DNA of 64,000 bases from JADJPG01 sp964491875 (lineage in GTDB: Bacteria; Verrucomicrobiota; Verrucomicrobiia; Limisphaerales; JADJPG01), in assembly GCA_964491875.1 (NCBI GenBank), contig CAZBIC010000023.1:58828-122827 (forward strand). Reading direction: 5' to 3'. The notes beneath the pieces were generated by a model. The model saw nothing but the letters and a program-made list of their open reading frames with translations, was not told where the DNA came from and made no database searches. Positions within the stretch are counted from its first letter, which is position 1. Each line of letters opens with the position of its first letter. Made by a program: the position numbers and the translations under genes. This document shows positions 23,801-38,800 of this stretch, in pieces.

Positions 23801-26800
23801 TGCCGTTGCTCAGGTAACCGCGCGTGGTCAGTGTGGTCTCGAAATAATCGTCCGCAAGCAGACCATTGAACGGATTCGTCACGTCGCGCGGCGAGCGGAA
23901 CATCTGGCCGACTTGGAAGAGGTCATCGCCCGCGTCGCCGAAGACTTCGAGCGGCGCGCTGGTGTCATCGAAGACAAACGTGTCGTCGCCCTCGCGGCCA
24001 TAGACGCGAATCTGGCCGCCGAAGATGCCGAGATAATTGACTCGCTCAATCTCCGGGTTCTCCACTGGCTGGCGGTTCGCATCGACCTCAATCGTCGCAA
24101 TCACATGCGGACGGAACAGGAACAAGTCCGCGTTGTTCGTGCCGAAGATGCGCAGCTCATCGTTCGCCGAACCTGCCGTGGTTTCGCCAACCACGTTGAT
24201 AAGCGACGCGCCCTGGCCGGACAGGCCGACCTCGAAGCGGTCGCTGTCGCCATTGCCTTCCACCGTCAACGGGCCGCCGAGGCCGTTGAGGAACGTCTGC
24301 ACGCCGTCTTGATCGAAGTTCACGCGAATCACATCCGCACCGTTGCCCGCGCGAACCGTCGTCACGCCGCCCGTACCACCGATGTTGACGACGTCGTTCG
24401 TCAGGTTCGGCTGCGCGGTCTCATCGCCGGTTTCAATCGTGGAAATGCCGGCGATGGTGGAGTCGATGAAGAGATTATCCGAGCCGTTGCCGAGCCAGAG
24501 GTTGAACAGCTCGAAGCCCGAGTAATCGATGCCGACCGTCATTCCCAATCCAGTCACGCGACTACCCGAAAGCACCCCGCGATTCACCGTCGTGTCGCCG
24601 CTGTCATAGAGCCGCACCGCGTCGCTCGTTCCGCCCTGACCCTCCAAGGTGAGACGCGCGTTCAGGATGGTGTTCAGCGTGCCCACCGCCGGATTACCTC
24701 CACTGGCCTGCGAGCTCACTTTCACGAGGTCATTGCCCGTGCCGGATCGAATCGTCGTCGCCGCTACGATGGATTCGACGTTCACCGTATTGCCTGCCGG
24801 GCCCAGGTAGATGTCGAGATACTCCAACCCGCTGTAAGCCATGTTGCCCGTCACCGCGAAGATGCCTGTGACAGTGGAGTTGGTAATCGTTGCTGTGTTG
24901 ACGGTCGCATCTGTCGTGTCGTCGATGGTTACGAAGTCCGTGCCTTCACCGCCGTTCACGGTCAGTGACGCAGCGATGTTGTTCGCGGAACCTGTCGTGT
25001 TGATGAAGGAGAAGACTCCCGGCTGATTCACTGGGTCCGTCTCCACAAGCTCCACGTTGCTGCTGATGAAGATCTCGTCGTCGCCACCACCACCGTTGAT
25101 GATCGTTTCGCCAGAGATGTTCTGAATCGCGATCTTGTCTCCACCGCCCAGGCCATTCACCACCGTGCGACCAGCGTGTGTACCGTTGAGCGTGAAGATA
25201 TCCGCACCAACGCCAAGCGTGATGGTCACATCCTCAACGTTTCGGAAGATCGCGTAATCCGGGAGCTCCTCGAAGTTCACCGTGCGATACGTCGTTCCAC
25301 CGATGACCACCGTCTCGATGGAGCCAGTGATGCCCGTGCCTTGGAGCGGCGTTACCACGTTCAACTTGTCGCTGCCGCCAGCGCCCGTGTCGTCGATCGT
25401 CACCGTGCCCGCCCAAGGCTGCGCGATGTAGCGGATGTTGCCGGCACCCACGATATTCTCCAAGTCACCGACGGCGACCGCGTTGTTCCCCGCGCCACCC
25501 GTCAAGGTCGCGCGCTCGAAGATGCCGTTCAGGTCTTCCACCGTCGCGGTTGCGCTGTAGAAGTTCACGCCGGAGTCCACCGTGCCGACGACGAACAGAT
25601 TCTTGAACAAGCCCATGTCGGCGTTGTTCGACTCAACCAACGTGTCGGTGCCCGACTCATCGATGAACGTGTCGCGACCCGTGCCACCCGTCACCACGTC
25701 ATCCCCGCTGCCGCTGTCGAGGCGGTCATTGAACGCCGAACCAATCACGCGGTCGTCGCCCGAACCCGCCGCCACCTGCAGCGCGATGAAGTCGGTGCCC
25801 GTCATGCCGGCGGCGTTAATCGTGTCGTTTCCACCCTTGCTGTCGATGAGCAGTGTGTCGCCTTCGCTGCGGACGCTGTTGTAGATCGAGAACTGCCGCG
25901 AGCCCTGCGTCACGAGCGTGCGCATCTGGCTGTTGGAATCGCTGCCGGTTGTGAGCGTGAAGGTCTCCGCTGAGTCCGTGCCGCGAATCGTCACCAAGTC
26001 CGCCGCGCCGTCATTGGCAATCGCCACCAGCGGCGTCTCGCGTCCACGGCTGTCGCGCAACGTGCCCACGGTGGTCAGGCGTTTGCCGGTATCGATGGTC
26101 ACACTGGTCACGCCAGAGTTGCCGAGGTCCTCCACCGTCACCGTGTCCGCGCCCTGACCGGCGTCGAAGCGCACGCTCTCAATTCCGTTGCCAGTGATGG
26201 TGCCCGTGGATTCGAACAAGATCTGGCCCGCGCTCGCACCGGGCTTGATGGTGACGTTGTTGCCAGCGTTGGTGCCGGTGACGATGAGCGAGTCACTGCC
26301 CGACGGATCCGTAATCACGGAACCAAAGCCATCGAACGCAAGGCGCACAAGATCATCCCCGGCACCCGGGTTGATGGCATCCGCGCCGCCGCCACCGGTG
26401 ATTTCGTCATTGCCGTCGCCACCGTTGATGTCATCCGCACCCCTGCCACCGAAAATCTTGTCGTTGCCGCCATTGCCGAAGATATGAGCCCGAGCTGGAC
26501 CAGAGTGCGCAATATAATCGCCCGAATCACCCGCCGTGTTCAAACTGTCGCCGCCGTACACCCAAACTTCAGACTCGCCGGATGTCTCGATGTAATCCTC
26601 GCCCGAGCCACCCTCAACCGTCGCACCGCCGCTGCCCTGATAAATCAGCGCGTCACTGCCCGAACCGCCGTTCAGCGAAACGGGAACCGTCACGCCCGGC
26701 TTGATCCACACGCTGTCATTGCCCGTGCCGCCATTCGCACGGATGCTGCGCACGTTCTCATAAACCCGCGTGCGGCCCATCGCCGTCACCTGAATGGTCG

Positions 26801-29800
26801 CGTTGTTCTGCGTGCCGCCAATCTGCTCGACGATGAAGGATTCATTCTCGGCATCATTCGCGAGGTTTCGCGCCGAACCACGGTCGCCCATGTTCAACAC
26901 CAACTCGCCGCCGTTCCAGTTACGCGGATTACCCGTTGCATTTCCCGCGAGGAAGACTGGCTTCGGCAACTCGATGTAGCCGATGTTGAACGTCGCCGTC
27001 TTCGAGATGGTGAAGAACAGAAGTTCAATCTCAACGGTCACGGACAGCTCAATCGGCACGCGCCCTGCACCCTGCGCACGGAACTCAAAGCTCAGTCCAA
27101 GGCCCGCCAGCGTGATACCGAACAATCGCGCCTTCACCGAGGCACCGCCGCTCAGCAGGAAGCGATAGTACGGATTACCCGTCGCATCGATAATGTATTC
27201 CGACACCACCCGGAAGTGGAAGCTGCCGACCAGACCGAAGCTCTCGCTACCAAGCACCATCCGGCCAGTGAGCGCGATGTCGAAGTTACCGCGCGAGTCG
27301 AGGTAACCGACGCCGTTCAGGGTCACGAGACCGAAGAAGTCGATGCCCGCGTTGAAGCTAAAGCGCCAGTAGTTGTCGCGCACGATGACTTCAAAGCCCG
27401 CGTTGAACTTCAGCACCTTCAACAATTCCACCTTGCCGTTCAGCGAGAGCAGGAAGCCCGGTGCGACACCATCGCGCGTTGCGCGAGTGGTGTTCAGCTT
27501 AAGCCGGCCAGCGGCTTCGATCTCGAAGACCGACACATCTGCGCGGGCGCTCACTGCAAGATCGAGAATCAGGCCTGGATTCGAATCGGTGTAGACCGCC
27601 GCCAATCCATTCGCACTGAACGAGAGACCACCAAGGCTGAAGCTGACGGCGAACTGGATGCGGATCCCGGCGTTACCGATCAGAATGTCGACCATGCCGC
27701 TGCCTTGGGCAAAGCCGAGGAAGTTCACCGCGCCTTCGATGTGGATGCGCACGCCCGGAGCGACCGTCACCTGGGTGCCAAGCAGATCAAACGTGCGGGA
27801 GACCCCCGTGGTATTGATGTCAAGGAACGCGCTAAGCTCGAACTGCAGCCCGATACTGCGCCCAAAACTCGCGTCGAGCGTAATGCCAATATGGGCGATC
27901 AAGCCCGTTCCATCGATGCGCAGGACGCCGGTAAACTCGATATCGCCAATCGGATCGAGGCGCAAGCGCGCCACCGCAGTAACCTCGAAGTAATCCGAGT
28001 TCAGCTCGAATGTGAACTTGCCTTCGAGCGTGAGCAGATTCGCGAGGATCAACTTCCCGCTCATCACGAGCCGCCAGCCGCTCGCGACCTGAACGTCGCC
28101 CACCTTCAAGCGACCGTTTGCTTCGCGCTGGAACTTGCCTTCGTTCGGACCCGACTCGTGGATGAGGAACGTCTCAATCGATCGCGTCGATCCAAAAGTA
28201 TTGATCTCCAGCAGGAAGTCGCCGTCGAACTGGATGCCCGGAATGCGATTGCTCGCCAGCGACAACTGGATGCGACCGATGATGCCGGTTTCACCCGGCA
28301 CATTGCTGACATACGCATTCAGATTCAGCGTCCCGGACAAAGCGCCCAAAAGCGGAATGTCCGCGCCCACAGCGCCCGTGACCTTCAGGAACCCTCGGAA
28401 GTTGCCGCCGCCGAGATCTTCCACGCCTGCCGCAATCTGGATGAAGCCGGTGAGCGTGATCACCTGCGCGATGGTGATCTCCGCCTGGATGGAGACGACG
28501 AAGTAAATCGCTGGAGCAGCCGAAGGATTCTTGCGGCCATCCAGACCGGGCGTTGAACCGAAGACCTCGATCCGCGTCGGATCACCGGGCTTGAGCAACG
28601 GCAGGAACGATTCGGGAATCTGGAAGACTTGATCCGCAAACGTGGTGTTGAACATCACGGAGACCGAGCCTTCGATCTTGAACAGCGTCCCGACGTTCGG
28701 CAGGCCGATGCCGGCGGACGAACTGACCGTGAACGAACCGGCGACACCGGGGATTTCACCCGGACGCGTCGGCTGCACGACCACTACCAGCAGACCGGTC
28801 GCTTCCCCGTAAGTCACCTGCGCCGCGCCAATGCCGTAGCTGAGCGATGCGGTGGCAAAGATCTCGAAGCGCTGCGGCGAAATCTTCAGGTAGAAGCCGC
28901 CCTGCATCCGGAACAGATCCGAATCAACTCCCGGCGGACGCACGCGGAGCCCGCCGACAATCTCCACCGCGAACGTCTTCGGTGTGAGCGTGTAGGTGCG
29001 AGTGAGGTCGGTGTTGTTCGGGCCGATGCCCGGCAGTGTGAGCGTCTCGGTCTTCGTGAAGTCCGTCGTGTTGATCTGCAGCGTGCCGTTGCCGAGGATG
29101 TAGAGGCCGAACTGTTCCAGCTCCTCGAAGTTCGTCTGCAACGTCGCCACGCCCCAGAACTGCGGCGAGTCGCTGAGCGTGTAGCTCATGTCGAGCACGA
29201 AACGGCCCGCCGTCGCGCCAACCGGACCGAGCTTGTAGATGGAAAGCGAACCGCTGAAAGACAACTCGAAGACATTGCGATCAAAATCCAGCTCCAGCGT
29301 TACCTGCGCCTTGGCGCTCATCAACGGCTCGTCAAGCAGATCCGCGAGACGCAGTTCCACGCCGCCCGAAAGCTCGATGAAGAACGACTGCGCCTGCGTG
29401 ATGACCGCCACCGCTTCGCTGGTCGCCGCGCCGCCGTTGCCGGCGTCGTCCTGCCAGCTATTCGCGACGAATGCGACCGTCAGCTTACCGGTGTCGAACT
29501 GGCCGGCGAACGAGTAGCGGAACGTGTTCGTGCCCGCGAGCGCGCCCGGCTGCGTCGGCGTTCCATTGAGCACGACGTTCTCGCCGTCCGCGCCCGTCAG
29601 CGTGAATTCCGCGCCGGAATCCGTGATGGAACCGAGATTGAGTTTGCGACCGCTGACCGGCGTAAACGTGATGTCGATGTAGCGGCGATCATTCAACACC
29701 TCGCGGTCGATGCTCTTGCCGCGCAGCGGATCGGCCAATGACGCCTTGGCCTCGACGACGTAGAAGCGTTCCGTCTCGGCGAGGTTGTAGTTGCCTGCGG

Positions 29801-32800
29801 TATCCGTCCAACTGCCTTCGTTGAACTCGATGGTGTATTCGCCTTCCGCCAGAGTGCCGCTGAAGAAGTAACGATACACCGTGCCGTCCACTTCGACTTC
29901 CTCCGGCAGACCATTTTCACCCGTGACCGTAATTGTCGTCACGCGCTGCGGTGCGCCAGTGAAGCTCACCGTCGAACCATCCGCGCGCTTCAGTATGAAC
30001 TCGTCGCCGTTGATGGTGCTCAGGTCGAGCGCGCTGCCGGCGGTCGGACGGAAAGTGATTTCAATGTAGCCGCCGTTATTCAACACGCCGGAGCCGACCG
30101 TCGCGCCCGCCTTTGGATTCGTCGCATCCGCCGTGCTGCCCTGGACCGTGAACGTCTGCGTGAACGCGATGTTGCCGTTGCTCGCGCTGTCCGTCCACGC
30201 ATCCGCAGCGAAGCTGACTGCCACGTTGCCCAGCACAAAGTCGTTCTGGAGATAGTAACGATAAACGCCGTTGCCCAGCGCGCTCGGCGCACCCACCAAG
30301 GTCACGCGGCTTGCCGGCAATCCCGCGCCCACTCCGCCGAAGCTGAACTCCGCTTCCTCAACGCCGGCTTCAATGATGGACGACTCAACGAGCGTCACAC
30401 CCGTGCCACGGCTCGGGAAGAACGTCACATCGATGTAACTGCGGTTGTTGGTCGCCGCGAGGTTGGTGAACTCGACTTCTTCGCCGCCGTCGGTTCCGCC
30501 GCTCACCACGTCAGCACCCGTGTAGCCCCAACTGTCGCCCGTAAAGTCGTAGGGCAGCGTCAGCGTGAAGTTCTCGGTGGACGGCAGCGCCGAGTTCACC
30601 GCGATGACATTCACGTAGAACTGGAACTGATTCGGGTTACCAGTCGCCAGCGGCTGACGCAACGGATCGATGACGAACGCCACTTTGCCCGTAAGTGAAG
30701 CTGTGCTGAGCGCCGTGGCCAGACCGCCGCCGTTGAACGCAAACTCCGCCGCGAGGTCCAGCACGGTCGCCGGATCGAGCGTGAAGCCCGGTGTCGTCGC
30801 GTCCGGAATCGTCACCGTGAGCAGCGACGGGAACGCCGAGCTGTTGTCCAGCCCCAGCGTCGTCACGTAAGGCGTCGCACGATCATCATCCGCGTTCTGC
30901 GCCGCGCCGCCAGCCACCGGCACCACCTGCCACGCGTTGTCGGTCAGCGTGTAGTTCAACGTCACCGACGAACTCGCCACCGTCGGAGCCGCCGGCAGCG
31001 TGACGTTCACTTTGAAGCGGAATGTCCGCGAACTGCCGCGACGTTCCGCCGGCGTCGAGTTGTCGAGGCTCACCGTCCAGTTGCCCTCGACCGTGCTCAA
31101 CGTCAGCAGCGAAGTCGGCGTCGCACTGGTGATGGAACTCGCCAGCAGTTCAAAGCCCGCATCCGGCAGCGGAAATTCCACGTCGATGAATTCCTGCACC
31201 GTGCGGAACGAGCCGCGCTGCTCGGAGAAGTTCAGCGATGCAGTGCCGCTGGTGCTGGCTGCCGCCGTGACATACGCCCAACTGTCCGCCAGGTAGGTCA
31301 GCGTCACGGTGTCGGTCACACCTCCGGCAAACTCGCCGACCAGCCAGTAACGGAACTTCAGCTCTGTCGCCGTCGATTCATCCGCCAGGTAAAGCGGCGC
31401 CTGTCCTTCATCGAGAAGCACTGAGCCCAATCCTGAACCCGTCAGCGTGAATTCCGGTGCGAGGTCCGTGATCGAACTGCGATCAATGCTCACGCCCACC
31501 GGGCTGGTCGGTGCAGAGAACGTCACATCGATGTAGTTGCGGCGATTGAGAACATTGATGTCCACAGAACCGTTCTGGCTCGGGTTGCTCAACACCGCGC
31601 TGGCGCCCTCAACCGCAATCGTAAACTCCTGCAACTCGCTCGCCGCGCCGCTCTGCACATTGCCGTCAGCGAGCGTGATGTTCGCGTTGTTGAAGCTGCC
31701 CGCGGTGAAAACGATCTCCAAGTCGCCGCGCGGAATGCTCGTGAACGCGCCGTCGCTGATGAAGTAGCGGAAGCGGTTCGTGCCCGTGCGCTTGATGGCG
31801 TTGATCATCGCCTCACGGGCCGTCGTGGTGCCCGCCTGATCTTCCACGGTCGGAACAAGCGGCGTGATGCTCGTACTGCCGTCGCCGAGGGTCGTCGTTT
31901 CCACCGGCACCGGCACGCCATCGATTCCCAGCGGCGAACCCGCGCCCGGCAGCGTCAGATCAAACTCGGCAGTGGTATCAAGGATCGAATCGTAATCGAG
32001 GCTCACACCCGACGGCGCGAGGAAGATGATGTCCACGTAGGACTTGTTGGTGTAGGTGACGCCGTCCACCGTCGTGCCCGTCCCGCGACGGTTCGTGGAG
32101 TTGATCACGCCGACATCAATGCGGTTCCCCGACGGATCAGCGACAATCGCCACCGGCGTCTCCGAAACCGGGTCCGTCGAAACGTCGTCCACCACATCAA
32201 ACATAACCTCTTCGCCCGACGCATTACGGAAGCCCATCTTCAATTTGCCGTGGATGGTCAGCAGGCGAATCTGATCCGGGATGTCCGCGAGGAACAGCAC
32301 CACCACGTTGCCTGAAGCGACGCGAGAGAGGTCCGCGTAAAGCTTCGCGCTGAGGCTGAGGTTGTCCGCCGCGAAGTTCAGTTTGCCCGCGATGAGGAAC
32401 TTGCCGTCCGTGCTGAACTTTATGATCACCTGGCCGTTGAAGACCTGCTCCGACGTGTAGATGGAGAACAGCTTCGCGCTGCCCGTAATCGTCATGGGTG
32501 CCGTGAACGCCGCGGTGAAACCGTTGCGGCTCGGGTCCGCCTGGATCGCGCGATACTGCAAGACGACCTGCGTCTTCACGTCGTCGAGCCAAGTGTCCGC
32601 CGTGACCACGGTCTGAATGCCGAACGCCGGGCTGCGCAGCGCGAACGGATCTTCAATCGACGGCAGCGTCTTGAAGAATTCCACGCCTGCCGAGAAGTCA
32701 TTGATTGAAAGACCAGTGTTCGGCTCCAGCAGAATGCCGCCGGGCACGGATGCGTTGATGAAGATGCCAAGGGGTCCGAGCTCGGAGAGCGCGAAGCGAA

Positions 32801-35800
32801 TCGTCAGGCCGCCGATGCCGGGGAACTCGAATCCACCCTGCACACCCATGAAGAACACGCGGTCGCGCACGGGCGTCACCGTGTCCAGCGCGCTGATCAT
32901 GTTTAGATTCTGATCGATCTTCAGGATGCCGCCGATCAACGCCGCGTTGAGTTCACCTCCGAAAAGTTTGCCGCTGAGGCTGACGCCGATGCTCGCGATG
33001 TCGATGATCGGGAACTTGCCTTCCAGCAGCAGCCCGATGTCGATCTTCACGCCCTCGATGGAGCCGGAGAACGTCACGCCACCCAATCCATGCAGGCCCG
33101 TGACGCTCGCCGAGAGTGTGATGACGAAGTCGGCCGGATTGTTCTCGATATCTTCCCACTGAATGCCGAGTTCGTTGATGCGGATAGGCAGCCACGTCGG
33201 CCACTTAAAGGTTTCGCCCGTCGCGCCGCCCACGCTCAGGAACACGCCGAAGCCCGGCAAGGTGTCGAAACTGCCGTCGCCCTTGAAGCCGAAGTTGCGT
33301 CCCTCGCCGCCGATGACCAGCGAACCGATCTTCACTTCGGCGGCAATCGAGCCCACGCGGAAGAGATACTGGTCGGCGCTCGCGCCGGTATCGATGCGGA
33401 TGTCCTGACCGCTCAGCGTCAGCACGCCGCCGAGCTGAATCTTGAAGGTATCAACATCGAACTGGAACGAATCGACCTTGCCATTGGTGAACGTCAGCCC
33501 GAGGCGAATCGCTTCTGTGTCCGGCACGCCCGGCAGATCCTTGCCCGGCTCAGAACCCACACGATCGCTGATCGTCGCGGTGATCGGACGGCCGGGGAAG
33601 AACTTCGCGCCACCGGACGCCACGAAGATGGAGCCGCTGAACTGCACCGGGTTCTCCGCGTCGAAGTTCACCGTGAAGTTGGCGACACCGATGCGCAGGT
33701 CATCAAACTCGATGATGCTGCCGAAACGAATCTTGGTGGATGCCGGCGCGGGCGAACCGGGCGCAGTCGGCGTCTGCTGCAACGTCGGATTGGTTCCGCC
33801 GTAGATGAGAATCGCCTGACCGATGGTGAAGCCGTTCATCCGCACCACGAGACCAGGAATAATGTTGGTGGGCGCTGTTCCGCCGGGCGTCAGGCTCGTG
33901 CCTTCGGAAACTGTCGGCGGGGCAACGTTCTGACCAGAAGTCGTGTTGTAAGGCAGAAGCTGGCCGCGAACGTTGAACGACGGGAACTCGATCTGCGCCT
34001 GATAGATGCGGAGCAATTCCTGCGTGCGTGGACCGGCCGGGTCATACGCGATGCGGATTCCTGTGCCGGTGATCTTCACCACGTTCGGCACGTTCACTTC
34101 CAGCGACGCGACGCTCAGGCTGAACTTGCCCGGCACGCTGATGTCAACGTTGCCGCCCAGCAGACCGAAGACATCCACCGCCACATCGAAGGTGCCCAGC
34201 ACGCCGATCAAATCGGCCGTCACCCCGCTGTTCGCCTGCTGCGTCGAGGTCGTTGTGGTGGTGCCCGTGGGCGATGACCCGCCGAACGCCAGCGACGCGC
34301 GATTCACTCCGATGCCGATGGTCAGCACCAGCTTGCCGGCCTTGAAGCCCACGTCCGCGATCTCCACCGTCGGTCCCTGTAACGTAAGCGGCCCAAGCGC
34401 GAGCGGACCAGTGCCGGTCGCAGCGCCAGGCGCATTTGGTTCCACCGTGAACCGCGTCGAGATGGCGACGTTCGCGCGGTTGTCGCGCGTCTTGAATCCG
34501 CCCTGCGTGCCCGCGAGGAACTGCACTTCCACTTCGCCCGCCTGGAAGAGGCTGATGGCGTTGTTCGGATTCTTGTCCTTGAAGAAGTAACGATAGGTCG
34601 TACCACTGATCAGAATCGGCGCCGTCACCAGCACCGGCTTGTTCGTCACCAAGTCGCGCTCCAGATCCGCCACGCCGGGACCGGTCAGGATGAACTCATC
34701 GCCGTTGATGGTCGCCGGATCAATCGGACTCTCGCTGCGCGTGACGAACGTCACGTCGATGTATTTCCGCGCGTTCAGCGAATCCGCAGTCACCGTCGCG
34801 CCGCTGCCGGGATTCGTCAGCGTGCCGGTTGGGCCAAGGATCGGGAACTTGCCGTCCGGCGTCTTCGTCACCAGCGTGAAGATCTCCGTCTCGGCGAAGT
34901 TGCCGATGCCGCCGTTATCCGTCCATGCCTGCTGCACGAACGTCACTGCCACTTCGCCGTCCTGCGGGAAGTTGCCCGTGAAACTGTAGCGCCAGTAACG
35001 GCCCTGCTTCACCGGACGACCGAAGTTGATGCCCGTCGCGGGCTGGCCGTTCACCGTCACCGTGAACTCCGGCGCATCATCCGTCAGCGTGATTTCCTTG
35101 ATACCGCGCTTGTTCGGATCCTCGAACAGCACGTCGATGTAGTGCTTCGAGTTCAGATCAGCCCGATCCACGATCTGTCCGCCGTATGGCGCCGCAAGAT
35201 CCGCCGTCAGGAATTGAATCGGAGCCGGTGCGCCCGCCGCCGCGCTCAAGCCCGAGCCCTGGCCGAAGATTGAGAAGTTGTTTACCTGGATGCTCTGGAG
35301 GCGGAAGCCATCCGCGCCGCCGATGGTGAAGAACGCCGTCGCGCCAATCGTAAACGCCGGCTCCGTCTGGTCCGGCACCCACACCTTCACGCTCGCACCG
35401 GAGATGCCGACCTGAATCGTGCCGTTCGGCTTCTTGGTGAACAGAACCGCGCCGCTGATTTCGAGCACGTCCGTGACGCTGAAGAACAGCGTGCCGGCAT
35501 ACTCAAGGAAGCCATCCGTCATTGTGTTCAACGTCACCGACCGTGGCGGGCTGGTTCCAGGAATCGTGAAGTTCACCGTCGGGATGGTGCGACCCGAGGC
35601 GTTGATGCGGATCTTCGCCGTGCCACTGACGTTCAAGCCGTCGAGGCCAATCAGTCGCACCGTGCCCTCGGCTTCAATCGCATACTGGCCCGTTCCGAAC
35701 TTCAGCAGCGCAATCTTCGCGTCGCTCAGCATGACGCCGATGGCGTTCGGATTCGGGTCGCCGTTCTCCAAGGTCACCGGCCCCTGACCGAGGAAGATGT

Positions 35801-38800
35801 TCAAGCCTTCGCCCACAAAACCACCCGTCGCGCCGGGCACGCCGTGGTCCGAGTTATCGAAGCTCACGTTGCCTTCGATGGTCACGAAGTCCGCGATGTT
35901 GATCTTGAGGTCGGTGACGAAGAACCCGAACACGTTTCCAGCCTGCGATTCCGCCTGCGTGAAGAGAATCGCGATGCTCGTGCCGTTCACGTCGATGCGC
36001 TCGTCCACCGCCGCACGCGTCGTGTTGATGCGGAAGCCCGCCGTCGCGCTCACGCTGACGCCGCCCGCGCCGACCTTGAACTTGCCGGAGATGATGCCCG
36101 CGATGCCCGTGCGCGCCCCGACCTTCTTAATGACCAGTGCGCCCTGCCCGTCTTCGATGATGCGTGCGTCACCCGGAACGCCACCGATTTCGAGATTCGC
36201 CACCGCAATGCGGATGATGCGTTGATTGCCAGGCTGACGAGTTAACTGCTCAAAGAGGAAGTCGCCCTTCAACGTCACGCCGTTCGAGATCGGCACCGTG
36301 ATGTTGTAGGCCGAGACGCGCAGGAACGGTCCCGCCGGCAGTTGCATGCGGATCGTCTCGCCGCCCACTGTGAACGTCTGGTCCACCGCCGCACGCGTGT
36401 TGTTGATCTCGATGCCAAGATCGAGGCTCAGCGGCATCGTGAAGTCCTGAATCTGGAACGTATCCGGCGCGATGCGGAATTTCAGCGACGCCGCGATGCC
36501 TTGCTGCGTGATGAGCAACGAACCTGAAGCACCCGTGATGCGGACCAGTTCATCGTCACCGCTGCGCAGCGAGAAGCCAACGTCGGTTGCCGCCACGCGA
36601 ATCACGCGCTGGCCGCTCGCAGTAGTCATCTGCTCGAAGACAAAGTTGCCCTGCAAACCAACACCCGCGATCTCCAGCGTGACGTCGTCACCAGCAATGC
36701 CGAGATAAGGACCGCGCGGCAGGCTCAGCACCGTCGGCTCATCAGCTGGATTGATTCCGGCGAAGGTCGCGTTGACCGCGGCGTTGGTGTTGTTGATCTG
36801 AACCTTGAACGTGCCGCTGAACGAAACGTCCGGAATGTTCTTCACTTCCACCGTCGCACCAAACTCACCTGCCAGACCTGCGCTCGTGATAATCAGCGAG
36901 CCGCTGCCGTTCGTCACCGAGACGAACTCCGTCGTGCCATCGCCGAGGCTGATCTCCACGTTGCGCGCCACGACGCGGATGACTTGGGTCGTGACATTCG
37001 TCTGCGGATTGCGGCTCGTGATCTTCTCAAAAGCAAAGTCACCGCGGATGCGCTGGCCGAGCAGCTCCAGCGTCACGTCGGTTCCAGAAACCTTCAGATA
37101 CGGTCCCGCCTGCAAATCGAGCGTAATGCTGTTCAACGCCGCGCCGTTGAGGGTATCCGCACCGCCCGCGCTCGAAGCAGTGACGGTCAGGCCGAGTTCA
37201 TCCGCCGCTGTCGCGTCATTCAGCGCCGTCACCGTCAAAACATTCGCACCAACCTTGCTCGAAGAATCCACCAGTTTCAGCCGTGTGCCCTCCAGCGTCG
37301 CAACCAACTTGCCGTCCTGATTGCCCACCGCGTTGTTGATGCGCACCAATACATCCGTGACCGTCGAGGTACCATCGAGGTCCACATCCAGCGTCACCCC
37401 GTCGCGACGGGTAATCCGGAACTCAGAGCCGTCCGAGCCGACATCAATGCCTTCACCTCCATGCAACGCGGACAGCGCCGTGGTCAATTCAACGCCGCCG
37501 ACCGTGAACACTTCGTTCACCGCCGCGTTGGTGTTGTTGATGTCGATCCCAAAGCGACCCGAGAAGGTCACTCCGGGCACGTTCAACTCGACCGTCGCTG
37601 AAATCGTTCCGGCCAATCCCGCCGACGTAATCAACAGCGCACCGCGCCCGTCGCTCACGCGGACGAAATCTGTCGTGCCATTCCCGAGTCGCAGCGAGAC
37701 ATTCGCCGCCGCCACGCGGACCACCGTGCGCGCCGTTCCTCCCGGCGTCGTCGGCGTGCTGGTGGAACGTTCGAAGGAGAAGTCGCCGCTCAAGCTCTGG
37801 CCGGCGATGGAAAGACTGATGTTGGTTCCTTCGACGCGGAGATACGGACCCGCCGGCAGGTCAACGATCAGCGTCTCGCCGTTCACGAGAATGCGTTCAT
37901 TGACTCGCGCCGTCGTGTTGTTGATCGCGAGGCCCAGCGTGCCGGAGAAGCCGATGAGAGGAATCGAAACCGTCGCCTCGATGCGGCCCGCCATTCCCGC
38001 TGGCGTCATCACAAACGCGCCGTTGCCGTTGCTCAACACCACGAAATCTGTCGAGCCATCGCCAATGCGCAGACCGACCTGCGAGACTCCGATGCGCACG
38101 ACGCGCTGACCGGTAGCGTTGGTCACCTGCTCGAAGGCGAAGTTACCCGTGAGCGTCTGGCCGAGAACCGTCAGCGTCGCCGGTTCGCCCACGCTGCGGC
38201 CCGCGACTTCAACGCGAACATACGGACCCGCTGGCAGGTCGAGGTCGATCTCAATCGCATCCTGTCCGCTTCCAATCGTGAACGTCTCCGCGACGCGCGC
38301 ATTCGTGTTATTGATCGCGACCGTGACCTTGCCGTCCACATCGATTCCCGGAAGGTTGACTTCGAGTTCAGCGGACAGCTCTCCCGCCAGACCCGCGGGC
38401 GTCACGAGGAAGCTGCCCGTGCCCTCGCTGATCACCACGAAATCCGTCGTGCCATCGCCGAGGCGCAGCTCCACTTCCGCCACGGCGATCTTGATGACCT
38501 TTTGGCCGGGCGCCTTCTGCACCTGCTCGAACGAGAAATTACCGCTCAACGTCTGGCCCGCGATCGTCAGGCTGATGTTCGTGCCTTCCACGCGCACATA
38601 CGGACCTTTCGGCAGCTGGAGCGTGATGGGCGGAACCGTCGTCAACGTGCCACCCAGAATCTGCCCTGCCGTCGTCGTGTCATCCGTGTCCGCAGTCAGG
38701 CCGAGATCATCCGCTGCCGTGAAACCATCCAGACCAATCACCGCTAGCGAACCACCGCTGCCGGTATCGACAATCTTCAGCTGAGCACCTTCCAGACTCG

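Noticed and set aside
22515..24968. Long + strand open frame (817 codons) opposite the giant gene, and similar ones at 52266-54656, 26484-28556 and 9177-10676
   Set aside because: They are antisense to well-supported domains, their translations are Arg/His/Val-rich without any recognisable domain, and G/C-rich third codon positions in the giant gene naturally deplete stops in this frame.
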